NCBI GenBank assembly: GCA_965153455.1
Contig: OZ234497.1
Location: 13,192,302-13,256,301 of the forward strand
From: Sphagnum compactum
Taxonomy: Eukaryota; Bryophyta; Sphagnopsida; Sphagnales
DNA: 64,000 bases
Direction: 5' to 3'
In this document: positions 1-13,000 of the stretch, piece by piece
Position numbering within the stretch: the first letter of the stretch is position 1
How the letters are laid out: each line of letters starts with the position of its first letter
Translations under genes and position numbers: made by a program
Notes under the pieces: model-generated
Seen by the model: only the letters and a program-made list of their open reading frames with translations
What the model was told of the DNA's origin: nothing
The model's database searches: none

Positions 1-2490
1 TTTCAAACTTATCCATATGCTAAATTGATATATTAGAAAAGACATTGTACAAATATAAGACACATTTTCAATATCAACATGATTGATAAAACTTGTAAAC
101 ATATTTAAAAAAATATTGATTACGCCACAATTAAATCTTATTAATGCATTTTTTTACCCTAATCACTCTAAGGAATACCATAGAACTCTAGATAACTTTC
201 CATCTCTTTTTTTATTTTTAAAAATTTCACCTTTGGATTATTCATTCTTGGTTTTTTTTGGTCAATTGTTATTTTATAGTTATTGCCATTATAATTATCT
301 TGATTTATAATTTTTTGTCCATAATCTATTTGTGTTTTTCATGCAAGTGGGAAATTCAAATCATTAAAAGAAAAATAGGATCTTGCAACTAATCCTTGCA
401 ACTAATTTTTAATCACAAGAAACATATCCAACTAAAATACTATTAATTACATTTGATAAATCACATGTGACCATAACCAAAAACAACATGGTCTTTGGAT
501 GGAAATTAAAAGTCAAGAAAATATATTTTAATCCTTTGACCTATTGTCATTTATGATTAACATGCAATTGACTTGGTTAACATTAACAACAAATGATGTG
601 TTGACGTGTAATAACATTTAAAAATATTATAGAAATATTTTTGTTTAATTTGAAAAAATCCACATTGTCTATTTTGGACAATTTTATATCACAACACTTG
701 ACATAATAAAATTTGCTAGGTGACATATTGATTGTGTCCATTTTTTGATAGTCAATTATTTGTGACATGTGGCACACTTTTAAGCCCAATTTCATGCATT
801 TCATGGTTCATGATAGGGTCACAAAGGTGTGAGGTAAATTGTGTGGTTTGATCGATTCCTACATCAAATACATTGGGTGTTTTCTTTTCAATCATTTGTA
901 GAAGTTTCCCATTGTTTATTTGGAGGCACCTTATAATGATGAATCTTTTTCCTAAACAAGAGGAAGAGCTTCTAGCTACTCTTTGAAAGTGGGAAAGAAA
1001 ATTATGCCTACTTATAGGTGTGAAATCATTCCCACTCTTAAGGAGTAAACTTAAAAACCTAATTTTTTTACACCTTATAATCCATGGATGTTGAAGGATT
1101 AGGTAACCAACGAAAGGATGTTGGTTACTAGAAATCATTAAAGCACAAGGATACCATAATTATTTATGGTATTTAGCGTTTTTGAGTTGGTTACCCAACA
1201 TAATCATCTATTTAAAAATTTGAAAGTAACCACATAACTTTCATGTGGGTGGATGAAAACTTTCATAACCTTTTTGTGAGATGGGCTAAAAAATATATAA
1301 CCCTCTTCTCCATGGACAAAAATCCATAATTGATCTCTATTCAAAAGAGGAAAAGATTATGTTGTAGTTTTAAATTAGGGATGTTTCATGTATGAATCAT
1401 CATGGGGATTAATGGTAGTCACATCAACTTATAACATGGTGTGCTAGTGAAATATACATTACTTTTGGAAATTGTTAGAAGTTTTGGTGATGCACTTTTG
1501 GTAGTTTATTAACTTTTGCTTGTTTTTCAAATTTGGAATTTTGCAATTTATGTACTTTGCATGATGAATGAAGATGGAGTTAATATTTCTTGGTTTTTTT
1601 TTTTTTTTGGTGTGGATAATGTGGCACTTGTTCAATTGGTGTTTACTAGTTGGGATGTGTTGGAGTTGTCATGTTTGTCATTTTCTAGTTTTTGGGTGGT
1701 TTGAAGGCAATTGTTGTGAAGATGGTGTGGGAGAACTTGAATTTAAGAAGGAATGCAATGTGGAGAAGGATGCTTAGTTTTTTTGACTCTTAAATGTTGT
1801 AGGTGGTATGATTAGTGTTAATTCTTTAAAAAAATTCTTGTGTGTAATTACATTGCTTTGTACCTGCCTTTATACAAAATGTTTGGAGAAAAGGGATGCA
1901 AGTCTAGACAATGTTAGGGCTTTGTGAAGGAGAGTAGATATTGAAAATTTACATTATTTGTTGTTGATGGTTTACTTTGAGAATTCTTGAATTATTTTGA
2001 AATTTTATGTGACAAGGCTTAGATGACCTTGAAGGTTTGGGCGGTGTATATTTGTGTCTTGTTGGAACGTAGAAATGTTGTAAGGATCTAAGGAAGAAAA
2101 AAGATATTGAGCAATTGAAAAATGTTGAGTGAATATGGAAGCACAAATGATCTTGTGAGAATTGTATTGAAGGACTTGGGAATATGGGTTTGATACAAAT
2201 GTATAAGGGGGATTTGTAAGGCATCTTGTGTATGTTGTCTTTATGATTGTGAGGTGTGTTGCGAGTAGTTAATGGCTATTGAATTAGGAATATGTTAAGG
2301 GGTGTGGTTCTTGAGGATGGGATTTGACTACGATGCATTGATGTTTTGTGTTGGCCTCATGTTGATTGAATAGAGTGTGAGTTGAGTGAAATTACGAGGC
2401 CAAGCATGTAATATGCTTTATGTGTTTGGTGGGAATCAAGATTATCTAGTTTTTTAGTGCAAAAGTGTTTGTTAAGTGAAATTGTTGTGT
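1..2490. other. AT-rich spacer without a recognised gene
   Basis: No coding similarity is recognised on either strand. The longest open stretch is a 128-residue frame on the minus strand at 752-1138, which shows no family motif and no plausible splice partners. The sequence is T/G-rich on the plus strand between about 1,400 and 2,450, as decayed repeat DNA often is. Confidence 0.5.
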
Positions 2491-2574
2491 GAGTGTGTGA
2501 GTTGATGTGGTAAGACTAGTTAAGATGGCGTTGAGTGTGTGAGTTGATGTGGTAAGACTAGTTAAGATGGCGTT
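2491..2574. repeat. Two 42-bp tandem copies
   Basis: Copy 1 (2491-2532) and copy 2 (2533-2574) are essentially identical. Each starts with GAGTGTGTGAGTTGATG. They form a simple head-to-tail duplication in spacer DNA. Confidence 0.9.
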
Positions 2575-3124
2575 GAGTGGGCTTTGAGAGAAAGACCAAG
2601 AAAGATGATACAATGATGGTACCTGATTTTGAAGAACATCCAAACTAAACAAGCAAGGCAACATTTAGATGTCACGAAAGTAGGGAGGGTAGAGACAAGG
2701 TTAGAGGTTGCAAGAGGAATGGGAGGGCTTAGGCATCAGCTGAAGATGCTGGACCACATAAGACTTAGATCTTTGATGCAATGTTATCCATTAGTGTCTA
2801 GTATGCACCTGGACAAATAAAGTGTTGTTGGGTGCATGTTTGTGAAGTGAAATTGTTGTGTGAGTGCATGTTTGTGTAAAGTCCACCAGTCTTTTGAAGA
2901 TGCAAAATTATGCTCTCTTTTTGGGCCACCTCAAAATACACTACAAAATAATTTCTCGTAGATCGGTCTTTTACAAAGAAATGAAGTTCAAATTGTGACA
3001 CGACATACCCCGATAGATTGGTACAATGAGTTAGTTTAACTAACCCATGTGTCTCGGAAATAAGTAAAAAATCACACACTTTGCCACCATTTGTTGGCCC
3101 TTGGCCTTGCCTACCAAGGCAAGG

Positions 3125-4365
3125 ATAGTGTAGCCTAGGGTCAGGTTCGACATTGACAAAACCGAATAATTATTATTGTTTCAAAAAATGAAATTCATTT
3201 TGAAAAATTGAAATTACATACTTTTTCATCATCTATTACAAAATATTGTGATATGAGTAGTGAAATTATTCAGAGTGCAGCCTATCAATAATTATGATGA
3301 TTTTCAACATGTCAACTTTCAGCATATTTTCACAAAATTTCATTTCACTAATGGATTGAAAATATTTTTCACATCCAAGTTTTGTTATGTACTCTTTTGC
3401 AATGCCACCCATAAAACTGAAACGGGGACAGCAAATAGGTGGGGGGGGACTACTAATAGCAAACCACCTGGACCAATCATTATGATGCGCCAATCATAAA
3501 CACTGAGTTGCAGGTCTATTTTTGTACATATGAGGATTTTTGAAAGATGATATTTTTGGCTTGTGTTGAAACTTGAGATCAGTTAGAGAGTTATAATAAT
3601 ATCTTGAACCATTGTGGTTTCTTTTCGAGGATTTTTCCCCGAAGATTATATATTTTTTGCAGCGTGAAATATTTGAGTTTCCATAATTCTTTTTTTTGCC
3701 GTAAGATAATACTTTTTCATGTAAATTGCAAGGCCACAATGTGACACACGACCCCCCCCCCTTGTTTTATTTATCCTTCACATTGTAGCCGACGACCGCT
3801 CTCTCCATGCCCCTTTAGGAGCAGGTGTTTTTCATTTGGAACTATGAACATTTTATTTACAATTCGTATGCTTGTGAACATTTGTTTTATGAACGAACAA
3901 CTGTTTTTTTAATTTAAAAAAAAAGGGGGCCTTGGTAAGAAAAACTTGGAATCTTGAAAATAAATTATTTTTGGAGTTTTTTTTTAAATTCTGAAAAATA
4001 CGTGTCTGCCATGCCAAAAATTTGAATGAAGAAGCTCTCTGATTCAACCATAATAATATCTTGATTAACTCATTTAATATACTTTTCGATAAGGTCGATT
4101 TCCTCAATAAATCATCTTCAAAAAAAAGTGAAACTTTTTTTTTTTTTTGGGGGTTAAAAATAATGAAATTGACATGTTGCAAAACATCATAATTTCATAA
4201 ATTAGGTGACACTCTGAATAATTCATTAATCATAGGACAAATATCATAGTAGATCATGGAAAAAGAAAGATTTGCAAAATTAGAAAAGAAGAATTATTTT
4301 TTTAAAAAAAAAACTTAATTATTCATTTTGTCAATGTGAAAATTGACCCTAGGGTGACCCTAATA
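3125..4365. mobile_element. Non-autonomous DNA element with long terminal inverted repeats
   Basis: The left end (about 3125-3345) reappears as its reverse complement at the right end (about 4150-4365). Shared blocks are CCTAGGGTCA, ACATTGACAAAA, GAATAATTATT, ATTATTCAGAGTG and CAACATGTCAA. This gives imperfect inverted repeats of over 200 bp around an interior of about 800 bp with no transposase frame. Part of the interior (3512-3770) belongs to the dispersed family also found at 29.9-31.3 kb and 34.4 kb. A decayed copy of the left part lies at 26.5-26.75 kb. Foldback or MULE-like non-autonomous elements have this architecture. I did not find a clear target-site duplication, so the exact ends are uncertain. 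Confidence 0.6.
3512..3770 (+). repeat. Dispersed repeat family R, copy 1
   Basis: The sequence runs from AGGTCTATTTTTGTACATAT to the GACACAC/poly-C/CTTG block. It is matched in order by segments at 29929-30266 (+), 30564-30866 (-), 31036-31290 (+) and 34373-34590 (-). Shared words include TGAGGATTTTTGAAA, GAAACTTGAGATCAGTTA and GAAATATTTGAG. It contains no coding frame. Confidence 0.8.
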
Positions 4366-4762
4366 AGCAGGGTCAAATTGTAAAGATATTATTATTTTTA
4401 CTTTCAAACAACATAATTGACCAATTTTTTAATTATTATTAGGCACCTTGATGTCGAACCAGCCTAGGTAATATAGTAGGTGGTGCCTACTTTCGCAATC
4501 CGGGAAAGGAGATTGGAAAAAGGAAAGGGGGATAATACTTATTTGAAATTCATTTCCCAAAGACGACCACAACCACCATCACCACTATCTATCTATCTAT
4601 TAACGAAGGTAGTTTGTTTTGTTTCGTAGTTATGAGATCCATCGAATCGGGATGCTTCAGGTCATGCATGTTCTTGGTGTCTTTGGAAAAGCACTTCATG
4701 AGGAGGAGTGCATGGGCTTGGTTCATGACATTTGGACTTGCGGTGCAGAAGTTCTTTGGATA
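4366..4762. other. Spacer, nothing recognised
   Basis: This is AT-rich sequence with no coding similarity and no obvious repeat boundary beyond the flank of the preceding element. Confidence 0.4.
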
Positions 4763-4902
4763 TTGAATGATTTCTTCATTGAACATTAAATTAAATCGTA
4801 GCTGAAAATTTCAGAGGAATTGGAACGTGCCTTTGAATGATTTCTTCATTGAACATTAAATTAAATCGTAGCTGAAAATTTCGGAGGAATTGGAAGGTGC
4901 CT
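4763..4902. repeat. Two 70-bp tandem copies
   Basis: Copy 1 (4763-4832) and copy 2 (4833-4902) both start TTGAATGATTTCTTCATTG. They differ at only a few positions, which suggests a recent local duplication. Confidence 0.9.
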
Positions 4903-6002
4903 TTGGTGTTGTTGGGAAGATCTCGATGAACACAATTTAATGGAATTTTATTTGGCAAGATTTGGATTAAGAATGTGGGAGATATTGAATTTTTAAATGA
5001 TTTTGCTGACAATTCAAATAAATTCCAAAAAATCAGGTTTTGGAAGGAAAAAAAATCAGTTGAAATCGGTGGTGGTAACACTTGACGGCTTACCATTCAT
5101 TCAATCAATGCAAGCATGATTTCCCTTTCATATTTTTGGCTGTTCAAAAAATGGGATACATACATTGCAAAACAACGTTCACATGTTGAGTTTCCGTATT
5201 TTGTATTGGGTTCACACTCGGCGGGCCAATGGCACAGGCCACACTAGTAACACCTTATTCGTGCATGCAATTCGCTCTTGTCATTGGGAGATTCTTGGCC
5301 CGTGATGATATTATGCATAGGCACCCCCCAAACCTGGCTATTTGTAGAATGTTTGTTGGAGGATATTGTGTGGCCCCCAAGCTTACTCAGAACCTAAGCA
5401 AACCCCCCTTACCTTCCCCCTCCCCCCACCCCCACCAATTCTCGTTGTTGTTTCGTGTTTTCCCAACTTCTGGGCGCTATCAAAGGTGACCTAAATAGAT
5501 AAAATAAAAAAAATCTCCAAAGTTTTCTAAAGAAAACAATCTCTTCCTCCCCCCCCCCCCCAAAACAAAACCCACCCACCAAAAAAGAATCTCAATTCAG
5601 TATGTATTCAATTCATATATGGATGTATGTATGCATGTATGCATGTAAATGAATATGGACTAAGTAGCGAGAGAGACATACACACACACAAAAGAGGCCA
5701 CTTGTTATCGGACATAACCATCCGTCATCAGAAATGTAGACACCCTCTTTTCATCCACTTAGAGAGAAGTTTACTTTGGTAATCCGGCTCCTCCTCTCTG
5801 GTTAGTTACCAGGCGTAACCAGTTTCTCATTGGACAAATGAGAAAGTGACTAAAAACTAGAGTAGAGAAGAAGGGGGGGAGAAAATTTATTTATGTGTTA
5901 TAAAAAAATCCCCCCCCCTCCTCTGGACCAATGAGCAAGCGACACATTGGAAAATTACACAGTCCAGAAGCCAGTTATGTAGGTATGAGGTAGCTATTCT
6001 GG
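4903..6002. other. Spacer with poly-C and poly-A tracts
   Basis: No gene is seen. Poly-C runs occur near 5,410-5,425, 5,549-5,562 and 5,910. Similar runs recur across the window, for example at 3,750 and 61.5-61.9 kb, so they look characteristic of this genome. The region lies upstream of the glutamate synthase leader and may contain its distal promoter, but no element could be identified. Confidence 0.4.
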
Positions 6003-6121
6003 TATGTATATGTATGTCCATGTGTATGTATGTATGTATTTCAGATCTGTATGTATATGTGTATGTATATGTGTGTGTATATGTGTATGTATGTATGTGT
6101 GTGTATGTATGTATGTATGTA
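6003..6121. repeat. TATG/TGTA microsatellite
   Basis: This is a compound tract of GTAT, GTATGT and GTGTGTAT units over about 120 bp. It lies about 0.9 kb upstream of the glutamate synthase start codon. Confidence 0.9.
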
Positions 6122-7018
6122 GGTGGTGGTGAGCGAAGAGGATTAGGAGATTCGGGGTTTGTGTGGAAGAGCAAGCGCGCATGATCTCAAATTTCGTGTT
6201 GCGGAGAAGGATTTTCGTAGCTAAGTAGCCGCCCCCACAGCTGACGTTTTTGTGGTGGAAATTTGAGTTTGTGAAGACAGTTGGTTTGTTTTTTCGGGGT
6301 TTTTTCTCCCCCCCCCTCCCTCCCTTTAAGGAATTCTTTTCCTGTTTTCTTCTTGTTATTATTGTTGCCACTGCTGCTGCTGTTGTTTCTTGCAGCGTCG
6401 AAGAAGAAGAATTCGTGAATAGAAGAAGCCCGCCACCAAATCATAAGTCAGTTCGGGTTTTGCAAGCTGCCGCCAGTAAATCACAAGTCAGTTCGAAGTT
6501 TTGGAGCTCTCTTGCTTTTTGATTTGTTTGTTTTCTTTTTGTGAAAGGAAATTTCGTCTTTGCGGTTAGCTACGACAACAGCGTGTGTATTCGTCGTCGT
6601 CGTTGTCGGCGTCGTGGTGTTGAGAAAATTTCATGTTTGTAGCTTGTAATATTGTTTTTCTGTTTGCTTCTTGAGGTCGCCAAACGTTGATTACTCGAGC
6701 CCGGGGCAGAATTACGTGTTTGTTTGCAAGTGGTTGTGTTTTTCGTTGTTGTTGTATTGTTGTTGTCGTTGTTTCCCCCGCCTTTTTTTTTTGCTGTTGG
6801 TTTGCAAATCCTTGATTCGGCTTCCTGAGAGCACGGCGTTTGCGTGTTTTTCTTTGCAGCTTGTGGAGATTGTTTTGCCGGTGGTTTTAGTCCCTGTTAA
6901 TCTGCAAGAAAAGCTCAGCGGAGAAGAACGTGAGCAGTTTCATGCTTATTACATGAGTTACCATTACAAGCTCAGCGGAATCAGGTAACAACAAGAGCAG
7001 CAAGATCAGGATTAGGAG
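6122..7018 (+). promoter_or_regulatory. Probable promoter and leader of the glutamate synthase gene
   Basis: The base composition changes here to GC-richer, CT- and TTG-rich sequence typical of plant 5' leaders in this window. No TATA box or transcription start can be placed with confidence. Short upstream open frames exist, but none shows conservation I can recognise. The GAGGAG just before the ATG at 7019 does not form a strong Kozak context apart from the purine at -3. Confidence 0.35.
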
Positions 7019-10000
7019 ATGGCATTGGCAAGGAACCTTGTGTCACCGCTCCTCTTACCGGATCATCAAACTGGTGCAACATCGACCGCTGGTACTTCGA
7101 GGGCGCCATCTTCTTCTTCGTCATCTTCTGCTTCAGCAATATGCTGCTCAATTTCGTCTTCTGAAAGACGACTGTTCTCCGATTTTATTGGCTTACACTT
7201 GCAACAGCAGTCGCGGCTTCGATGCAAGTCCGTAAAGAAAGCGACTTTTACTACAACCGAGGAGACGAGAAGGAGAGGCAGGTTTTCTTCCAATACCTGC
7301 TGGTGGAAAACGGCTTCAGTAATTTCCGCATTGGCAGGGAGCTCTACCGGAAATGTGTCGAGTGTGAAAACCCGAGAGCAGCAGTACGAGGTATGTATGT
7401 ATGTATGTTTGCGCCAGCTTTGGAATTCTTCTTGGAGGCAGAGGAATTCTGAATCTGTGAATCTCTAGTGGCTTGCTTTTGAACATCTGATGAGTCTGGT
7501 GAGAATTGAGGTTTCCACAGATGTTGAGGGGGGAACTAATAAAGTCGTTCTATTCAATTCACTACCCAGTGACAGATTTGTAGCTTTTGCTGTTCGTGTG
7601 AAGTGTCTCTCCTCAAGCATATAAACCTTCTACAAAGAGTGAAAGGGTTGTTGAGAGAAAAGCCAGTGCTTTATTAGATCCATGAAAGTATTTGCATCTG
7701 ACCTCCTCTTGGAAGTCTTGATGTTCTATTCAGAGATCCACATTCAACAAATGTAATCTGCTAATCTGCCAGACTGGTCTTCTCCAGTCTTGTGCAGGAA
7801 CTGAACCACAATGAGCATCTTTAGGGCTCCATTTGTAATATTCATGGGTGCAAGAGAAGGACACAGCGTAGCAGTGAGGAAATAGATAGACTTGAGGCAC
7901 CATATAATTGTGAGCAAGACAATAATTTGGTGTATGTCTACCTATCATGAAAGTCTCTACATTCTTTGGGAATGATCAATCTACTTCATTTCATTACACC
8001 TTATCAAAATTTTCAAAACTGCAGTTGCTTGAAACATGGTCCAAAGGGGCAGTCTAGCAGAGGAAGATGTAAACAAAAGACTGAACTTTTGGGAGCATCA
8101 GTGAAATATAGTGCACTTTGGTAACACAGAATAACTTTTCCTGTTCAACAGTAGGTAGATGTTTACAAGTTTTTTGTTTTTGACACGCTGGCAGGTGGTG
8201 AATCTTGAAGATATTATAGCTGAGCGGGATGCCTGTGGTGTTGGATTTATAGCAAGCCTAAAGAATGAAGGGTCTCACAGTATAGTTGAAGCTGCACTTA
8301 CAGCTCTTGGCTGTATGGAGCATCGTGGTGGCTGTGGGGCTGATAGTGACTCAGGAGATGGAGCAGGACTAATGACAAAAATACCATGGCAACTTCTTAA
8401 TAGATGGTTCCGGGAGAATGAACTTCCTCCACTTGATGAATCACACACTGGAGTTGGAATGGTTTTTTTGTCAAAGGATGAGAGCCTTGCAGCAGCAGCA
8501 AAAGCAGGTAGTCTGCCAGAGCTTACACCAGAATTTGCTTTTTATTTTTAGCCACTTTCACAAGTCTGAGCAATAGCTGATCAGAAGGTGACCACTTTCT
8601 GTTGAATGCAGCTGTGGAGGATGTCTTTAAGAAGGAAGGCCTTGAAGTTCTTGGTTGGCGTCCAGTGCCTGTTACAGAGTCAGTGGTTGGTTATTATGCC
8701 AAGAAAACAATGCCAAGGATTGAACAGGTCTTTGTGAAGGTGCCTACTGAGGATGCCATCGATGACATAGAGAGGGAGCTTTATATTTCTCGAAAGCTGA
8801 TAGAGCAAGCAGCTACAACAGAGCCTTGGGGTGAGGAGCTGTATTTCTGCTCCTTATCTAGCCGGACCATTGTTTACAAAGGAATGCTAAGGTCTCAAGT
8901 AGTTGGTGCCTTCTATGATGACCTTCGAAATGAGGAGTATGTAACCCCGTTCGCAATCTATCACCGGCGCTTTAGCACCAACACCAATCCACGATGGCCT
9001 CTTGCACAACCCATGAGGTTTCTTGGGCACAATGGAGAGATCAACACACTCCAGGTATGTAAATAGATGATTAATGGATGATCATTCAAACTCTCTTCCA
9101 GTCCACTCCAGGTGTACAGTCTTGGCTGTGCTGTTCCCCAACTGTAACAATGCATAGTGGTGTTTGCAAGGGAAAACAAAGATGCAACACAAATTTCACA
9201 ACTAGATTCGTGTTCTGTGTCATGAATACTGAATTGGACATACATTATGTACATGATGTCTGCCAACAAATAGTGGGCAATTTGTTCACAACTAACTGCA
9301 CTAGTTATGCACATCTTTTTGAAATCCTTCCAGAGGGGAGCTTTTGATAGACATTTTAGGATGAACTGATCATGTTACAGTGGTCATTTGAGACTAGGGA
9401 AGGATGTTTAGGATTACTTTCTTAAAACATGGTATCTATTCTAGACAATATGGTCTAACTTTTTGGCGGGACAGACTGACATTATGAGATTGTGTGAATA
9501 TTTCAAGGTAGATGTAAGTCAAGTTACATAATATAGGGTTTCATCTTGGCTATTTTGAAGAACAATTCTGATAGGCCAGTTCTCAAAAGAGCCTTAATCA
9601 TACAATGAGGTGTGGAATATGTTCTGTTTTTTTCAGTTTATAAGACAGTTCACGGTTAGAAGGAGGGCTTATGTGCATGAGTTAATGGGCAAGGGGCTCT
9701 CTGGGGTCTTGTATCTGAACACTATTACCACCAGTATTGGACCCATTGGACAGCACACTCTATGAAAACAACATGAATTTAGAGCATACTACTTTCATCA
9801 TTTTCAAAACTGATGTGATGACATGAAAGAGCATAGCTGAAGGGGGGATTGAATTTGCAGGGCAATTTGAACTGGATGCGGTCAAGAGAAGCTTCATTGA
9901 GTTCACCTGTCTGGAGGGGAAGAGAGCAAGAGATCCGGCCCTTTGGAAATCCCATGGCATCTGATTCATCTAACCTTGACATGATTGCAGAGGTATGCTG

Positions 10001-13000
10001 TTAGGTTCAGCAATCTGAGCCCGAGAGAAGAGAATGGAATGCTTGATCAGACCTAAAATCCCAGAGATGCTTTGTGTCAAATGAATAGCATGACAGTAGG
10101 TCTATTGCCACACCTCGTGGCTTACTCCTATGGAGGTGAGGATTACATGTGGCCTATTAAAACCAATGGAGCCAGAAAGTAGGTAAATAGTTAAAGTGGT
10201 GCTCTGAAATGTTGGAAGGGGTTTTGAAGTCCTTGAAGTAAGAGTTGGGCAAGAATATAGAACTTGTAGAAGACAGTGCACCTTGTTCTAAGACATGGCT
10301 ACCTCCTCATGTCAACGTGTAGATTCCAGCATGCAAAGAAATGTTGGTTATATTTAACCACTTGAACCAAGATTTAGGAAAGAAAATGCTGAAGGAGAGA
10401 AGAAGAGTAAGGTGTAGTAAACATAGTTGTAGAAAGAAAAGGCAGAGTATATAAAGGACAGGAGATGACAAGCATAATTGTGGCTGCAATATGGTACAAT
10501 TTTAACCTATGTCTTTTAGAAAAGGAAGAACGTACAGAAATGACTTGGAACACCCAGGTGACTGTTCAAGGAGCCAATAGACCTAAGAGCACAATGCATA
10601 TACTCAGAAGCCTGGAATACAGCTGTAGTAACATAGAAATCGCCGAGTGGTAATTTTGAACGCGGATGAGAAAGCACTATGGATCTTGCAGCCTGAACTC
10701 TTCAGTAAGAGTTAGGACTGAAGAACAAGGGGTCCTCATTGAGTAGACTATCTTCAACTGTTTATTTAGGGTGGTAGTGAGAACCGCCAGTGGACAGCGC
10801 CAGTAGCCTTCTGGACATGGACTTAATGCCTTGGTTGGGTGGGAAGAGTTATAACCCTGGTCTTCTGTGTTGCAGTTGTTAATGAGGAGTGGTCGGAGTC
10901 CTGAAGAGACTCTCATGATGATGGTGCCAGAAGCTTACAAGAAGCACCCTACTTTAGATGTCAAATATCCAGAGGTGCATAACATTCACCACATACTCTG
11001 CACTGTGTAACTTTTGCAATTTTATTGTATTTGAAGGAACTCAGTAGCTTTTTATAAATTAGATTGAACATAATGAGCACGGAAACTGTCAACTAGCCTG
11101 TTTCTTTCTTGCAGCTTGTGAAATCAGTACTAGGTAGTCACAGTCATGAGGCACTGTCAAGTAGGCATTTTTTGTGGAATTTTTCTTGGTCTCTCTGAGC
11201 ACTTCTAGTCATGCTTTAGTATTGGACATATTTCTCCAGCAGTTATTCTAGATGTGGAAAGAACTAGAAGTATTCAATGAGTTGTCCTGTAGTGCACTAA
11301 TGGGATACAAAGAATCATGTTTTCCAGGTGGTGGACTTCTATGAATATTATAAAGGCCAAATGGAGGCTTGGGATGGACCTGCATTGCTTCTCTTCAGGT
11401 AGGACTGACTCCACTATTCTGTGACAGGGGAAATTTTCTGTGAGATGCTGATATTTTGTTAGAGATGGAAACAGCTTAGAGAGCCTGCAGACCATAGGGT
11501 AGGAGTGAAGAGCAGAAGGTATTAAGGACCTAAAAAAATCTGGAGTTGGGTGCACTAAAGACAGACTTATCCCTACCCTGAGATTGGCAAGTTTCTTGTC
11601 ACATCTTCCTGATTGGATTTATGTTAGCATGGCCTCAGGACCTATGAGTTTCTTTGAAGGTATTCGTGTAATGATTGCATGTGAAACAGGATTCTAGACT
11701 ATGTGTTGAGTGTCAAAAGAAATATACTTGCTGATAACTAAGAATCATAGATCAGGGGAAAAGACATTGGTGAGAGTTTTTGATAGCATTTGTTTTCATC
11801 ACAGAGCTGGAGAGTATTTGGAGGTTACATGTATCAAGAAAGAGTGAGGATTTTGATGCTGTTGTAGGTTGCTGATTAAGTTTGTAGGTTAGAATTGTTA
11901 TTGGTCCTAGGTTGTTGGGATGATCAAACTTGGAAGTGAATGTATACATTGAAAGCCCATTGAACACCTCAGAACAATGATATTCTAACCAGTACAAGGG
12001 CATCCATTCTTTAAACTCTACAACACGTACCCAACTCTGCACTATACGCAGATGAAGAGATAACATGATTGAGATTGGATACAGAACTCTTGTTATGACT
12101 GAGTAATATCTTCTGACATGTTCCTGACTGAATTGATGCTTGGTGTCTATCCAAAGTAATGGTAGAACAGTGGGTGCATGTTTGGATCGCAATGGCCTCC
12201 GCCCAGCACGATATTGGAAAACCAAGGATGGCCTTATTTATGTCGCATCTGAGGTAAATAGTATTGTTTCAAATTCATCTTGTATATCCATGGTAATCAA
12301 ACTAGCAGAACAAATTTGGTGTTCATAAGTGGGCTTCAATGCTACTGCTGTTCTTGCTAATGTATGTCTGCCTAGATGCAATGGAGCAATATTTGTGACA
12401 AAACATTGTGCCCTGTGATCACCTCTAGTAGAGATGGGTAGTTGTGACTTCAGAATTTAACCTAATGCAGATGTCTGCTATATTTCTATCTGTTCTGATT
12501 CCTTGCTGCAAACTGATGTGATTACTTGAAACATTTGTTTTGCAGGTTGGAGTGCTGGATATAAAGGACTCCGAGATATTAATGAAAGGTCGATTGGGCC
12601 CAGGAATGATGATATCGGTCAACTTGGAGACTGGCGAGGTACTCATAAGAGTTATGTTGTGTTCATGGTTTTTGAAATATTTCCTTTGGTGTTCTGCACC
12701 ATGGCATTGACACTAGTCTCTTTCCATAGACACAAGACCTTACAGTGTTCCATGATGACCTTAAGATAAAAGGGTTGTTCTGTTCTCAATGTGTATTATG
12801 TAATAGTGATGAGGTAATGGTGCAGGTGTATGAAAACACAGAAGTGAAGAAGCGAGTTGCAAATGCAAAGCCCTATCAAAAGTGGGTGGCTGAAGGGAGT
12901 CAAAAGCTTCAGCCTGTGGAATTCTCTGAGGCACCCGTCTACAGTATTGACACTTTGATGAGGCTCCACCAGTATGTCAAACTCTCTTTTCATACATTTT

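Noticed and set aside
5887-6371. Thr/His/Tyr repeat frames at 5.9-6.4 kb on the minus strand
   Set aside because: They are microsatellite translations with no independent evidence of a gene.
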